64,000 bases of DNA from Eucommia ulmoides (taxonomy: Eukaryota; Streptophyta; Magnoliopsida; Garryales; Eucommiaceae), in NCBI GenBank assembly GCA_016647705.1, contig CM028330.1:35601534-35665533 (forward strand), given 5' to 3'. Of the stretch, positions 12,180 through 23,362 are shown piece by piece. Positions within the stretch are counted from its first letter, which is position 1. The number at the start of each line of letters is the position of its first letter. The notes beneath the pieces are model-generated. The model searched no databases. It had not been told where the DNA came from and was given only the letters and a program-made list of their open reading frames with translations. The translations under genes and the position numbers were made by a program.

Positions 12180-13075
12180 GATATTGTTGTTCAATAAATA
12201 GTAGAAAGATGGCCAGAAATGTTTGATAGCAAGCTTGGCTTGACATATTCTCTTCCAGGCCACCCAAAATGCATATTATCAGGTCAGAACGATTACGAAG
12301 AAATGATTTTTCATGTTGAACACATGAAGATTGATATTCTGGAAATTCATGTGGCAAGGACGGATAACGAGGATGTGGGATGTATCCTTTCATCATCGTC
12401 TGCAATTATCCCTTCTACAACTTTTTTAATTAGAGATACGGACAATGAATTGGATTATATAGGAAGTTATGGTAATATGTTGTCAAAGAATGACAACAAA
12501 CTAGTATTATTAGCTTAATAAGCAAAGGGGATAAGGGAGGAGGGTCATAAATTTAGGGGTGGAATGAGTGAGTTTAGGATGGTCCTTAGGAAATACACGA
12601 TAGTGCTAGGATTTAATTTTTGTCACATGAAAAATAATAAGGTGCATATAACGACAACATGTTCATTATGAGAGTCGAAGAGTTTTCCATGGTCTGCCCA
12701 TAGAAGGGTGAGACTTGAAAATGGATTTTTTTATATACAAAGTTTAATAAATGATCATACATGTGGGGCTGCATTTCAGACATTGAAGAACAAAATGATG
12801 AGTTCAGTCTTTATATCTAGTTGTTTGATAGATGAGATGCGCGAAAAACTAGAAACTAGACCGATTAATGTTGTTCAAATCTTTCAAAAATAAAATAGTC
12901 TTGAGGTAACATACTGCCATACGTGATTTGCTGCAGAGAAGGCCAGAAGCAGTGTATTTGGAGACCATTCCTCCACTTATGATCAGTTATGATAGTACGT
13001 TGTGACGTGTAAGAGAGCAAACCTGGCAACCATATTTTATTGGATTACGACACGAGCACATGCCATTTCAAATGT
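12180..13075 (+). pseudogene. Remnant of a MULE (mudrA-like) transposase N-terminal region
   Basis: The open piece at 12219-12515 encodes GLTYSLPGHPKCIL, then VEHMKIDILEIHV and a run of Asp/Glu residues, which resembles the N-terminal PB1-like part of MULE transposases. A second piece (12708-12890) encodes FYIQSLINDHTCG, then NKMMSSVFISS and a terminal RPINVVQIFQK. This is the typical zinc-binding region before the DDE domain ('..HTC...N....S..WI'). Traces continue to about 13075 ('TYCHT', 'AAEKA'). The pieces are in different frames with stops between them, and the catalytic DDE core is not seen. It is a dead fragment. Confidence 0.6.
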
Positions 13076-13716
13076 CCCAACGAGATAGTCTCTTAGTGGC
13101 ATTATTTGTTTCTTGTCACCAGACTTCACATTTTTATCTTTTTTAGGAACAAAAACAAGGGTAGGTTTGGATGTAACGTCAGCAGCAAGAGTAGATGTAA
13201 CATCAGCAGGACAAGATAATTGAATGTGAGAAGGTTAACATACAGCACAGGGGCGTGTTCACTTCACAGGATGTTCATATTCATGTACCGAGTCATCCTT
13301 ACCTTTCATCCACCTACGTTTGGATTTCACCCTTTTAAAAATTGAACTTGGTGTTACCGGATTACGCATAGAGTGTGTAACCCTTGGGGGGAGGGCAAAG
13401 GCAATTGCACTAAATCTTTGTCTTCTGAAAGTCGTGTGATCTTCTTATTCTTCTCCTCCATAATCTTATCTCTGATATGCATTTCCAACTGATAAAACTC
13501 ATTAATCCCTTAAATTGTGTAATTGTGTTTTGACTTCAGTTCTTCAATCTAAGTTGTTAAATCCACAATAGTCTCTATCAACTCCTCTTGCAACTGCTTG
13601 TTCTCTCCAACAAGCCTCTCTTTCTAAGTCACAACATGGACTATAGTCTCTAATAGCATGTCGTCAATGCACTTTCATTCAACATTAAATTCATTGATTA
13701 CTTCTTGAAATCTTTT

Positions 13717-13889
13717 TGTAGGACCTCAGGCGCAACCACTTATTCTAAAAGCAATTGATCTTAGGAAAGGCATATACCCTAACCTTATAGTGCATTCAAC
13801 ACATACAAGTGCCCACGGCATTCGACTATGACTTGACCCACACCCGGGCCTCCGCCACAAGACAATTGTTGCCAAAGCCCTGGGCAACA
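13717..13889 (-). repeat. TRIM 3' LTR (173 bp)
   Basis: Downstream LTR of the minus-strand TRIM. On that strand it begins TGTTGCCCAGGG and ends GAGGTCCTACA, followed by the CTTTT target-site word (read as AAAAG on the minus strand). Confidence 0.9.
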
Positions 13890-13952
13890 ATCTCCCCCTC
13901 AGCAATTGCTCCCACTGGGAATCGAACCCGTGACCCTGGCTCTGATACCACT

Positions 13953-14125
13953 TGTAAGACCTCAGGTGCAACCACTTATCCTAAAACCAATTGATGATAG
14001 GAAATGCATATACCCTAACCTTATAGTGCATTCAACACACCCAAGCGCCCACAACATTCAACTGTGACTTGACTCACACCCGGGTCTCCGCCACAAGACA
14101 ATTGCTGCCAAAACCCTGGCCAACA
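13953..14125 (-). repeat. TRIM 5' LTR (173 bp)
   Basis: Upstream LTR of the minus-strand TRIM. On that strand it begins TGTTGGCCAGGG and ends GAGGTCTTACA, next to the primer-binding site. It is the same length as its partner with scattered substitutions, so the element is not brand new. Confidence 0.9.
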
Positions 14126-14639
14126 CTTTTTTTTTTTTTCTTAATTTTTCTTCGTAACTATCGTTTTGATTCCTTGACACATTGAACTTTCTTTCTCAAC
14201 CTTTTATTTTCTTCTATCAATCACTTTACATCGGTTGTCTGTGTAGAAACATCCCCTCGAATTCTCGCTTGATTTTCAAGTCAAATGATGAAAACTCATC
14301 CAGTTTCTTTTTGCCCTTACCGACGGGATGTTCATTCATTTTCTCCTTGCCCTTACCGACAGGCTTTTCAGTAACATCGCCATTCACAGGAAAGGCAACC
14401 CCCATCCTGATTTCCTCAATTTTCTCTTCCAATTCACCCGCAATAATCGGTAAACAACAAACAGTGTCGTTTATATATGATGTATGTAAAATGATTAATG
14501 TGATATTGAATATAACAAAACACACATGGCTATGTTGAATATAACACAAATGATGATTAATTTTGATGTTTAATACAACACAACACACATTTTTATGTTG
14601 AATATAACACGAATATAACAAAGTTGAATATAACATAAT
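14126..14639. other. MULE-derived non-coding stretch
   Basis: After the TRIM comes a poly-T, then sequence with the imperfect direct repeat 'ttgcccttaccgac(g/a)g' (near 14311 and 14349). From about 14505 there is a dense cluster of TGTTGAATATAACA-type words. Short open frames here have no recognisable similarity and differ between strands, so no gene is called. Confidence 0.45.
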
Positions 14640-15608
14640 GTTCAATTTATATTCAACACACAAATTTGTATTTTTGCATACATCCTCTGGCTAAAGTTCA
14701 GATAGCTGTCGTGTGTTGATTGTGTGCAACAAGTGCCCGTATCCCATAATGCCCATTTTGGCACATGGTTGTTATGAGCCGGTGAATGCTCCATCAAGGT
14801 TGTTTGCTCACAAAGCCAAAACTGAATGGAAATAAGATTAGTATATAAGAAAATCTTTTTTAGAAAGAAGTATGGTGTCAATAAATAAATAAATAAATAA
14901 ACATACCTGTAGTATAAGAGAGGAACTTGTGATAGTGGATGGGTTCTGGTAACCCGTTTCAACTGACAAAATCAACATTGCATGTATTTTATCAACCCAA
15001 GCAAAAGAAGACATCAAATAAAGGTCTTTTACCATGATTATATCAGACACACGAACTTCTTGTCCCTTATTAGCTAGAAAGCAGGTTGTCAACTAGTGGA
15101 GGCATATAAGACCTACTACCTTTTCAACATCATCTTTCGTCTTTCCAACAAGAGCTTGTTTAACCTTTTCCTTCGCCTCTACGACACTAAGTTTGTTAGT
15201 GTCAAGACTGCATTGTGTTAAAAATGAACTTCTACCCTTTCTTACTTATCTCCTACCAATTTCAACACCTCCCGATGGCAAACCAAAAATCAGTTGGATA
15301 TTACTTACTCGCAATTGCACATCCGAAGTACCGAGTCTAAAATCTTTCCTTGCGAGATTGTATAAGCGAATGATAAATGTAATGACATTGTCCATTTTGT
15401 AAAAATTATCAAGACTCATAAATGGATCCATGAGGACATTTATGGTGTGCCAAAATGGTGTTTTTCTTAAGAGAACCTTGTGCTCCTCACGAAGGTTAGT
15501 TGTGTCAAGCAAACAGTAGGCTTGTGAAAGGTTTAACCTATACGTAATTGCAACAGGACCTCTAACACCACAATGAACTTGAAAGAAAATGTGGAAAAAA
15601 AATAACAC
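14640..15608 (-). pseudogene. Second MULE ORF remnant (type often found with Ulp1-carrying or VANDAL-like MULEs)
   Basis: On the minus strand, 15608-15246 encodes a 120-residue stretch ending RVSNIQLIFGLPSGGVEIG. After a gap the next open piece (15092-14900) encodes VSDIIMVKDLYLMSSFAWVDKIHAML and ends at a good splice-donor sequence, CAG|GTATGT. A further piece near 14835-14690 has LCEQTTLMEH and VPKWALWD. The order 'FGLP.GG', 'D.....S.AWV..IH' and '(F/L)W..E......P....W' recalls the second protein of some plant MULEs. Its orientation against the mudrA-like fragment fits that. Exact family membership is from memory and uncertain. Frames shift between pieces, so it is broken or intron-containing. 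Confidence 0.45.
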
Positions 15609-16889
15609 ATTAATAAATTTTATTAAAGTACAAATATTTCAAAAATTGTTTAATAAATGTTGAAAAAAAAACAATACCTAGTGAGGACAGAGCAGCTATT
15701 TGCGAAGCATTTTTAGGTTTTCTTTGTGAAAGCATTGTTAGGCTTTGTTTGTGACCAAACCTCGGGTTCTTTTGATTCTGGGGTAGTACATAACAGGAAA
15801 TCACAAAACAAGCATTCAAGTTTTTCGATATGTTAATGTTATATTTAAATTTTTTTATGGATATTGTAGGAAGATTTTCTTGTTTACCTTTAGTTTGCAG
15901 GAAAGGTAGTGTCGAAACAAGTTCGTATGTGTCACCTGACAATGTTGAATTCAACACACATGAAACCTAAACTTTTGAGGGATTTTTTTTATTTTTTATT
16001 TTTATTTATTTATTTATTTTTATTTTTTTATGTATGTTGAATGTAACACATGTTTCATTCAACATAGCATCAGGCAACATAGTTTTTCATAACGCACATA
16101 CAAACGGAAACGATAAAAGGACCTTGATCAGTTGTACTTGTGCTTTCCGACAAGTTTCGATTTTTTCTATTTTCGTTGTCTATGGTAAGAAAATGCAAGA
16201 GTTATTGATCAAAATGACAAAACATTATCAAATGCATAAACGAAATTATAGAACAAAAGGAACATAAATATCAACACGTTTTATTTTATGAAACGATTGA
16301 AACCATTTGAAAAAAAAAAAAAAAAAACATATAAAAAATGATGAGTGCAGTTCAAAGAAGACGTTGAGTAAATAATCGTGAACACAACTTATAGGTTGTA
16401 AACATATTTTTCTCCAAATATTGAAAAAGAGAAAGCATACAATTTCCAATTTTTTCACAAGAGACGAAAACAGAAATTGCTATGATTTTTGTACAAAAAA
16501 TAAACATGAATCGGGGAGAATTACAGGATCATTCATCGTGTTTGGGTTCTTCGTTTTGAAGAACCTTCCTATATGAACCAGTTTGTTGGTTTTGTTAAAG
16601 GAAAGGAGAAGAGATTAGGATTTTGGATCAGAAAGGGTAAGAAAATCCTATGAATGAAGAAATGGAACGATGCTAAGGTGCATGTCCTCAAGTCACGTCC
16701 TGCAGTCTGACTTTTCAAAAATTGGCAATTTATGGGGCGTAATCCTCTCCTATGCAATGAGTAATTCATCTTACAATGGGAGTGTTGAATATAACACGAT
16801 ATTTCTTTATCAGTAATGATCTTGTGACATGCATCAATATTATCAAATAAACAGAATATGAAGATTATGTGGTCATTTTCCGAAGAAAC
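15609..16889. other. MULE-derived non-coding stretch with scattered palindromic words
   Basis: Open frames in this stretch are short and low in complexity. The word TGTTGAAT(A/T)(T/C)AACA or its complement occurs near 15944, 16034 and 16782. A poly-A tract lies at about 16311-16327. No protein is recognised. Confidence 0.45.
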
Positions 16890-17174
16890 AAATGTAACCA
16901 TGTTGAGTATAACATGATATCATGTTATATTCAACATTGTAATTTATATTATAAAAAATTTGTTTTATTCGGCAACACAATTTCTTTTTAAAAATCATTT
17001 CATAATATATACGACATGATCTCGTGTTGAATATAAAACGACCTTGTGTTATATTCAACACTATTTTATTTTCCAACAATATTTCATTTTTAAACCATTT
17101 TCATAACTAATATATGACCATGGTAAATACAAACATGATACCGTGTTGAATAAAACATGATCTCGTGTTATAGT
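16890..17174. repeat. Tandem ~120 bp repeats in the MULE region, interrupted by the copia insertion
   Basis: Successive units begin near 16924, 17046 and 17164 with TGTTATATTCAACA. Each runs through 'tttattttccaacaatattt' and 'aaaccatttcata' to 'acatgat(ct)cg'. The third unit breaks after a few bases at the copia element (17175) and resumes at 28439 with 'tgttcaacacgattttatt'. The last clear unit ends near 28575. The ~125 bp on either side of the copia element therefore look duplicated, but are better read as neighbouring units of an older tandem array. Confidence 0.65.
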
Positions 17175-17577
17175 TGTTAAACCCAAGGTTTCGATGAACA
17201 ATTAAGTATTTATATTTTTTGTGAAACTAATGTTTTATCGAGTGTTTCAGATTTAGAGTTCCATACATTTGATTAATAAGTAGATTTGATGAAGAAAACA
17301 TAAAGGGTGCAAGATGGACATAATGAAGATATGAAGAGTTTTGAAGATATTGAAAAAAATAGGTGAAAACAACTCTTTACTTATGTACTCTTAATGCAAC
17401 CCGAATTAAGATCACACATGACACTAAAAATGAGTTAATTCTATGTGTGTCATGATAAGAATTGATGAGTTTAAAATTTTAAAATAAGATATTGTTTATG
17501 CTCCTTGTGTGAAATGATTTTAATAATTGATCTAATTGAAAAATGTGTTTTAAAGTATAAAAAGTTGTGTTTTCGGG

Positions 17578-17925
17578 CCAATTCGCTCAACCAAGAAAAA
17601 CAGTCGGTTAACTGAATCAAACAGTGAACTTTGGAGTTAAAACAAAATGCTACTGATCTAGTCGGTTAATTGAATAAATAGGATCAGTTAACCATTTGAA
17701 ATAATAGCTAAAATATATAAGGAAGTGAGCACACTGATCCAATGGGTTAATCGAATGAAGAAGGTCGATCAACCATTTGAGTCAGTAAATGAAATGGTGG
17801 AAAATTGAAAGACACTGATCCAATTGGTCAACCGACTGGTGTTTTGCCAATGGCTAAATGGAAGCTTGGTACAGGTCGGTCAACCAAGTGATATGAATCG
17901 GTCAACCGACTGCTTTAGTTGGGAT
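17578..17925 (+). promoter_or_regulatory. U3 motif array (CGGTCAACCGA / CGGTTAACTGA words) in copia 5' LTR
   Basis: About ten degenerate copies of a near-palindromic word centred on GGTTAACC or GGTCAACC. Several are in pairs with centres about 22-23 bp apart (for example 17666/17689 and 17881/17903). The equivalent array is present in the other copies at 26548-26905 and 34240-34700. It lies ~340 bp upstream of a TATA-like box, so an enhancer role is possible. This is inferred from position only. Confidence 0.7.
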
Positions 17926-18805
17926 TTTGGCTGATTTGGTCTCTTGGTAAAAAATTATCCATTTTTTATGATTCCAAGAAAGAGATTTAGGGGATTTGAA
18001 TATATTTCAAATATGAACAACCTATAATGTGATCCCTATTGATGTGATCAATATATTTTCAAATTCTCTTAATTTAAATGATTTAATACTTCTTATTTCT
18101 ATGGTTTGAAATTAAGAAACATTTTATGGACTTAAATGAGATATTTGATAGTTATTTTTAAGTGGAATATACCATAAATGAAAGGTAATGATATGTGGGG
18201 TATTAGAGTGTCATTTTATGGCATATATTTTAAAAACTAGCCGTTGGAGGGCTAGTTATTGGTCTATTAATATAAACCTGTGGGAATTGAGTTAGACACA
18301 TCAAGGATATCAGTTTTGAGCTATTATAAGAGTGATATTTTTACAAAGAGTTTTACTAGAAATTCTATATAAGTTTTTTTTTTATCTAAAGCGCTTACTG
18401 TTTGGTATCATCGATTTGAGTTCTACTCACTATATCGTTATTATCTTCGATGTTTTCCCAGTGAGATCCATCCAAACTTTATTACTTGCTTTCCAAAGTT
18501 ATATTTATATTGATATTGATTGTTTGGTTTAGGATCACTAGAAAATCGTTTTGAACTTAAAAACTTGAAAAAAATTTAAACACTTTTTACCTGATTATCT
18601 GATTACATGTTAAATTAATACTACCTACTTTATTTATTAATCAAATTTTAATTCCCTCACGTTGTATCTATCAAATAGTAATTATTCAGGATATTAATCG
18701 AGTATATCTATATTGAGGTGGTGAGAGCTCCTTGTGAGAAGAAACTTACATTTTTTTTTGTATTTGTGAGTTTGAGCGGATTAGACACATTTTGGGCGGT
18801 GTCTA

Positions 18806-20833
18806 TGTCACAACCCACCCCGGTTACCCAACATTCGTGGGCCGGTGTGACAACAATACAACTCATCCGAACAATGACTAACACTAATTAAAATATCTTA
18901 CGCAAAAAGAATATTATTTACTATAGTTAACAAAAAAAATACATATATCCCCTTCCATTGGGACTCTCTTGATCTTACAACAAAAGTATTAGTTCATTTT
19001 AACCCACCAACATATACAACCAGAAGCAAAAAGAATCACTATTGAGATACTCCCCACTACGGCCCTTTAGGAATCGACCTACTGCCAGTAGGGGACAAAC
19101 GTTTCTCTACAACACTTGCGAGTGTACTGCCTTCTTAGTAATTCTAAAACATATTTTTGAAATAATAATACATTCTCAATACCTTTTTAAAAGGGATCAA
19201 GCGTAATTATACGAATACCATAATACAAACATCTCTTCTTAAAATAAACAGTGAAAATAAATAAATAATTATATAATTATATATCTCTCCAATCCATTCA
19301 GTGTAAAACTATATCAATCATTATATGCAATAAATCACCAATCTTAGTAAAAACACCCCATTTCAAGTTTACCTATCACCCACATACACACCGACTAAAC
19401 CATAGTGATCGTTTTAACCTCACGATCGGGAGTTGCAACGGTACCGTAACCATCCGTAGGATATGCCTTCCTAGCGGACCTAAATGCACAGATCACCACC
19501 TACCGGACATCTCCGGAGGCCAATAATATAAGTCACCAATTATATCAATCACCATAACAAATATCCATCTGCCGGACCACCCTCCGGACAGACCATAATA
19601 TGAATCACCATCTGCCGGACCACCCTCCAGACAGGACATAAACTATGACATAGTCTAACCAACAACACAAATCAAGAAATAACACCATCGTCAATTCAAT
19701 TACCGTCAATTTCCAACAAAATTATTTATAATATCCTTCTTTTTAAAACCCTAACAATTCTACATAAATTCATTTTACCAACTCACACAAAACCTACTCG
19801 ATCCACCACATTTATAAAATCATGTAGTTTAAGTAAACATTTGGGTCGACATATAGAAAAATATTTTAGTAAGAAGACAATACACTCACCTGAAAATTTG
19901 TACTTGCAAGCTCCCCTGACTCCCAGCTACTAAGTTTCCGAAAACTGTGAACCTATTTGTGACAGGACCTAAATTAATAGTGTAATGAAAAACAACCTAA
20001 TCGTGTGATGCAAACCCTAAGTTTATTAATTTTCCAACCCCACATTTTATCATTTGATATGTTAAGGCTATAAAACTAATTCAGTGAATCATAAAAACTA
20101 ATAAGAGACGTTACTTATTTCAGAACGATTGTCAATTTTCTTTGAAATTCCCTAAAATATGCTTCTGCTCCCCACCGCCTAAGCGGAAATACATTGCCTA
20201 GGCGAACAGGCAATTTCTTGCTCTCTGTTGTTTTACCGCCTAAGCGATCCTCCACTGCCTAAGCGATCATGCGATTTTTTGTTCTCTGTTCTTTTACCGC
20301 CTATGCGATCTCCCACCACCTAAGCGATCACGCGATTTCTTGCTCTCAGTTCTTTCACCGCCTAAGCGATCCTCCATTGCCTAAGCAATCATGCTTCGTC
20401 CCTGACAAAACAGAACAGAACAGACCAGTCCTTTACCCCCTTTTCGTCACCAGCTCCGGCCCTTAAATTCTTCACTCCACCTCCACGATCAACCATCCCA
20501 AGTTTATAACTGATATTACCAACCTCATTCCCTTCACTCCAACTAAAACACCCACTAAAACAACACCCCAAATCATCGGTTGCAACTCCAAACAGCAAAA
20601 ACAGAGCACAGACCTTCACACACACATACCTGCTTCCATATGACCCCAGAACATGTCACACTTGCATACTCCTACAGCCCAAACGACCCTCAACCCTGGG
20701 AAAATGCCCTGAACCAGCACTAGTGATCTCCGGCAACTTCTCCGATGGATTCTTCTTCTTCTTCGCTTTTCTCTCTCTCTCTCTCTTTCTCTTGGTTGTT
20801 TCTTCCAGAATGATGGAAACCATTTCTCACCAC

Positions 20834-20870
<37 letters not shown>

Positions 20871-20964
20871 TTTGTGGAGCCAATCCATGCCACGTTGCCC
20901 TCCTCCTCCTCCCTCTCTCTCCCATTCCTCCCGGCGTGGGTTCACTGCACAACACACATGCACA

Positions 20965-21021
<57 letters not shown>

Positions 21022-21124
21022 TTTTTAAAATATCTTTATTCAAAATACTCTTTCCTCTCCCCAAACTTCTTATTTTTTTCATTCATTTATTTTTTATTTT
21101 TTATTTTTAAATCAGGGTCTTACA
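18806..21124 (+). mobile_element. Solo LTR of a Ty3-type retrotransposon, 2,319 bp, nested in the copia LTR
   Basis: Begins TGTCACAACCC and ends GGGTCTTACA. It is flanked by a perfect 5 bp target duplication GTCTA (18801-18805 and 21125-21129). Removing it restores the copia LTR phrase 'gggcggtgtctagttaggg' seen uninterrupted at 27784. There is no internal region, so it is a solo LTR left by LTR-LTR recombination. It contains a short motif array (20175-20395) and two AT dinucleotide runs (about 20838-20869 and 20968-21013). No gene is seen. Open frames across the AT repeats are spurious. Confidence 0.93.
20175..20395 (+). promoter_or_regulatory. Motif array CCGCCTAAGCG(G/A) in the solo LTR
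   Basis: The first unit is CCGCCTAAGCGG (20175-20186) followed by GCCTAGGCG (20196-20204). Further units read 'accgcctaagcgatcctcc' and close variants, separated by 'ttgctctctgttcttt'. This nearly equals the array of the Athila-like element at 52126-52513. Read in the LTR direction it lies upstream of AT-rich TATA-like stretches. Confidence 0.75.
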
Positions 21125-21778
21125 GTCTAGTTAGGGCAGCTAGGTTTCGATCTTTTTCTTGTGAAAAAAAATTAGGGTTTGATCTTTGTCCTACAAAAAG
21201 GTTAGGTTATTCTTTTCCCTTGAAAAAAACTAGGTTTCGATTCTTTCAGTAATAGAATTGAATGATTGGAAATGTTCTTCCTAACCTTGCGAAAAGGATA
21301 AATGTAAAAGTGTGAGGGAGTGGTAGGTTTGATCTTTATCCAATTAAAAAGATTAGTTTTTTATTCTTCCTGTAATAAAATTAGGTTAGTCTTGAGCCTG
21401 GAAAAAAAGATAGTGTTCTTCCTTGGCCTGTGTAAAGGATAATTGTAAAGGTTTATTCTATGCCTGCAAAAAGAATCATGAATTGTAAGGGTTTCGTTCC
21501 TACCTAGTAAATGAATCAAAGGATTTAGTGGATTGTGAATCTTCGTGGAGCTCGGGGGATTGGATGTAGGTAAGAGTAATTTACCGAGCTAAGATATATT
21601 GTTGTGTTGCATTGTCTTATTTTTTATTGTTTCGGTGTGCTTATAGATAAACACATTTCCACTGCGTAACAAGATAATAATCGATTTATGAAAATTGGTT
21701 ATTTGTGTTTGAGTGTTTAATTGATTAAATTTGGAACTACCCAATTCACCCCCTCTTGGGTAGCTCTTTCGGCCAGCA

Positions 21779-21795
21779 ACTAGTACCAGACCTGG
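21779..21795 (+). promoter_or_regulatory. Decayed copia primer-binding site
   Basis: Right after the 5' LTR the sequence TAGTACCAGACCTGG resembles the initiator-tRNA-Met primer site TGGTATCAGAGCC with several substitutions. The sister element at 36166 keeps TGGCACCAGAG. Confidence 0.6.
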
Positions 21796-21836
21796 TTTAG
21801 CTCGTCTAGTAGAAAATCCTAACTAAGAAAGATCAC

Positions 21837-22922
21837 ATGGCTCACCCCATAGGCACTCTTGGTGAGGGGCAGTTTACGCATCGTCCACCTTTGTTTGCAG
21901 GTGATAACTATTTATTCTGGAAAGATAGAATAATCGTTTTTCTTCAAGCCACTAATTATGATGTGTGGAGTGATAAAGAAAATGGAGTGATAAAGAAAAA
22001 GGAACAGCTGACTCCCTCAGATAAACAGAAATTGTCTATTATTTATCAAGTTATTAATACTCCGTTTTTCTATTTAGATGGAAATGAATATACCAGGGTT
22101 TTAAGTTGTGGATCGACAAAAGAAATGTGGGACACATTCCAAATCATACATGATGGGACAAATTAGGTAAAACAGTCCAAGATCAATGCCTTAGTTCATC
22201 AATTCGAGCTATTTATAATGAGTGAAGCATAATTGATTTCGGAAATGTACTTGAGATTTAATAGTATCTGCAACAACCTTGATTAACTCAAAAAGCCTTA
22301 TACTATGGAAAACAAAGTACGAAAAATTCTGAGATCATTGACTAAAGTTTGGGTGCCGAAAGTAATTGCAATAGATGAAGGTAAAGATCTCACAGTTTAC
22401 ACCATTAATGAGCTCATTGCTAACCTAATGACTCATGAGACAGCTATACGAGGATATGAGGACGAAACAGAAAACATAAAAAAGAAGTCCTTGGTGTTGA
22501 AAGTTCAAAAAAATGAGGAAGAAGATGACAGTAATGACTTCACTCTTGATAACGAGTAAGAAAAGGAAGTGGCGCTTCTCACGAAAAATTTCAAAAAAAT
22601 GACTCGATGAACATTCCGTGGAAAGAGAAATTTCAACATAAGTAATGTGGAATACTTCAACTGTCACAAGAATGGACACTTCCAATCTGTCTGTCTCAAA
22701 ACAAAAAAGAAAAAAGAAAAAAAGAAAAAGGAAAAGAAAAAGGTGAAGAAGAGTAAAAAGAAATCAGTGAAAGCCACCTGGGATGACTTGGAGTCTAGTA
22801 GCTCAGAAAAATCGGACTGTGATAATTCATCTATGCTTACTTTAATGGCCCCTGGAGATGAGGTAACGAAATGTTTTAGTTCTTACTCTCTAGATTTTGA
22901 TGATTTATTTTATGTTTATTAA
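21837..22922 (+). pseudogene. gag: Copia gag, broken by in-frame stops
   Basis: All pieces from the ATG at 21837 to 22922 lie in one reading frame, with five internal stop codons and no frameshift. The N-terminal part has the plant copia gag signature (PPLFAGDNYLFWKDRI, then DVWS). The middle has 'LRSLTKVWVPKVIAI' and 'DLTVYTINELIANLMTHE'. A zinc-knuckle-like NCHKNGHFQSVC follows at about 22659, but its first Cys is Tyr. A Lys-rich run and an acidic Ser-rich tail follow. The protein would form the particle and bind RNA. It is non-functional here. Confidence 0.8.
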
Positions 22923-23362
22923 GAACTAGCACATGATTATAAAAATTAGTTTTCTTGAATTCATACCCTATAAAGTATAATTAACACACTTAATAAACAA
23001 ATGATGAAATTCAGATATGAAAACATTGAATTGAAATCCAAAATTTCGGATTTAGGTTTGATAGTTCTCAAATTCACGTGTGGTGAAAATAATTTAAAAA
23101 TACTTTTGGGGAGTTCACGAGGTATTTTCGATAAAGTTAGAATTGGGTTTCAGAAAAACCTTAAACAAAAGAAATTTTATAAATTCTTTTTTGAAACCAA
23201 AAATCTTATTAGATATTTTAAATGTAACATTGTAGGGCATACTATCCGTAAATAGTTTTTTAAAGTATCTAAATGCAGACAAATTTGGGTTCCTAAATGA
23301 ACTAAAATTGTCCCGACTAACAATATCAGACCCAATTAGATTAGGTACCATTTAGGAACTAT
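22923..23362 (+). pseudogene. Copia gag-pol linker remnant
   Basis: An open piece (23001-23252) encodes a coil-rich stretch with a broken second zinc-knuckle trace ('YFKCNIVGHTIRK'). It leads toward the protease. No intact domain. Confidence 0.5.

Larger units (their letters stand above)
13717..14125 (-). mobile_element. Complete TRIM (terminal-repeat retrotransposon in miniature), 409 bp
   Basis: Two direct repeats of exactly 173 bp (13717-13889 and 13953-14125) both start TG and end CA. They flank a 63 bp internal region. Read on the minus strand, the primer-binding site TGGTATCAGAGC (13950-13939, initiator-tRNA-Met type) lies 2 nt after the 5' LTR. The polypurine tract CTGAGGGGGAGAT (13902-13890) abuts the 3' LTR. 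The flanking bases are CTTTT on both sides (13712-13716 and 14126-14130), a perfect 5 bp target duplication. There is no ORF, as usual for TRIMs, which depend on enzymes from other retrotransposons. It is inserted in the MULE-derived region. Confidence 0.93.
11124..17174. mobile_element. MULE-derived region, left part (continues at 28439-29747 and 32936-33262)
   Basis: The left end (11124-11230) and the right end (33140-33262, reverse complement) share the same words in the same order: GTTACC, TCCT, TTTTTT, GGAC, ATTT, CCC, TCCATA. This suggests long degenerate terminal inverted repeats. Between them lie a mudrA-like fragment on plus (12180-13075) and a second ORF on minus (14640-15608), the convergent layout known for MuDR-type elements. 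The non-coding parts are studded with the palindromic word TGTTGAATATAACA and its complement. Later insertions (TRIM, copia, a smaller MULE, a solo LTR) break it up. No 9 bp target duplication was recognised, so one parent element is an inference. It could also be several related MULEs. Confidence 0.5.
17175..21778 (+). repeat. Copia 5' LTR, split by a nested solo LTR
   Basis: Begins TGTTAAACCCAAGG and ends GGCCAGCA just before the primer site. The array of GGTTAACC/GGTCAACC words (17578-17925) and a TATA-like 'attaatataaacc' (about 18266) suggest U3. The LTR is broken after 18805 by the element at 18806-21124 and resumes at 21125. Confidence 0.9.

Noticed and set aside
13918-13953. Possible tRNA-derived SINE, from a tRNA-like B-box word (GGTTCGATTCC on minus) and the tRNA-Met-like 3' end
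   Set aside because: The tRNA-like end is the TRIM primer-binding site, flanked by matching LTRs and a target duplication. The TRIM explains it fully.
14226-14663. 145-codon minus-strand frame in the MULE region
   Set aside because: Driven by repeated TGTTGAATATAACA words read as codons (Cys, Tyr, Ile, Asn). No protein family recognised.
20616-20963. 115-codon minus-strand frame in the same LTR
   Set aside because: Low complexity (Tyr-Ile, Arg-Glu repeats), crossing the AT and TC microsatellites.
20872-21252. 126-codon frame across the AT repeat in the solo LTR
   Set aside because: Mostly Ile-Tyr repeats from (TA)n and lies inside an LTR. Not a gene.
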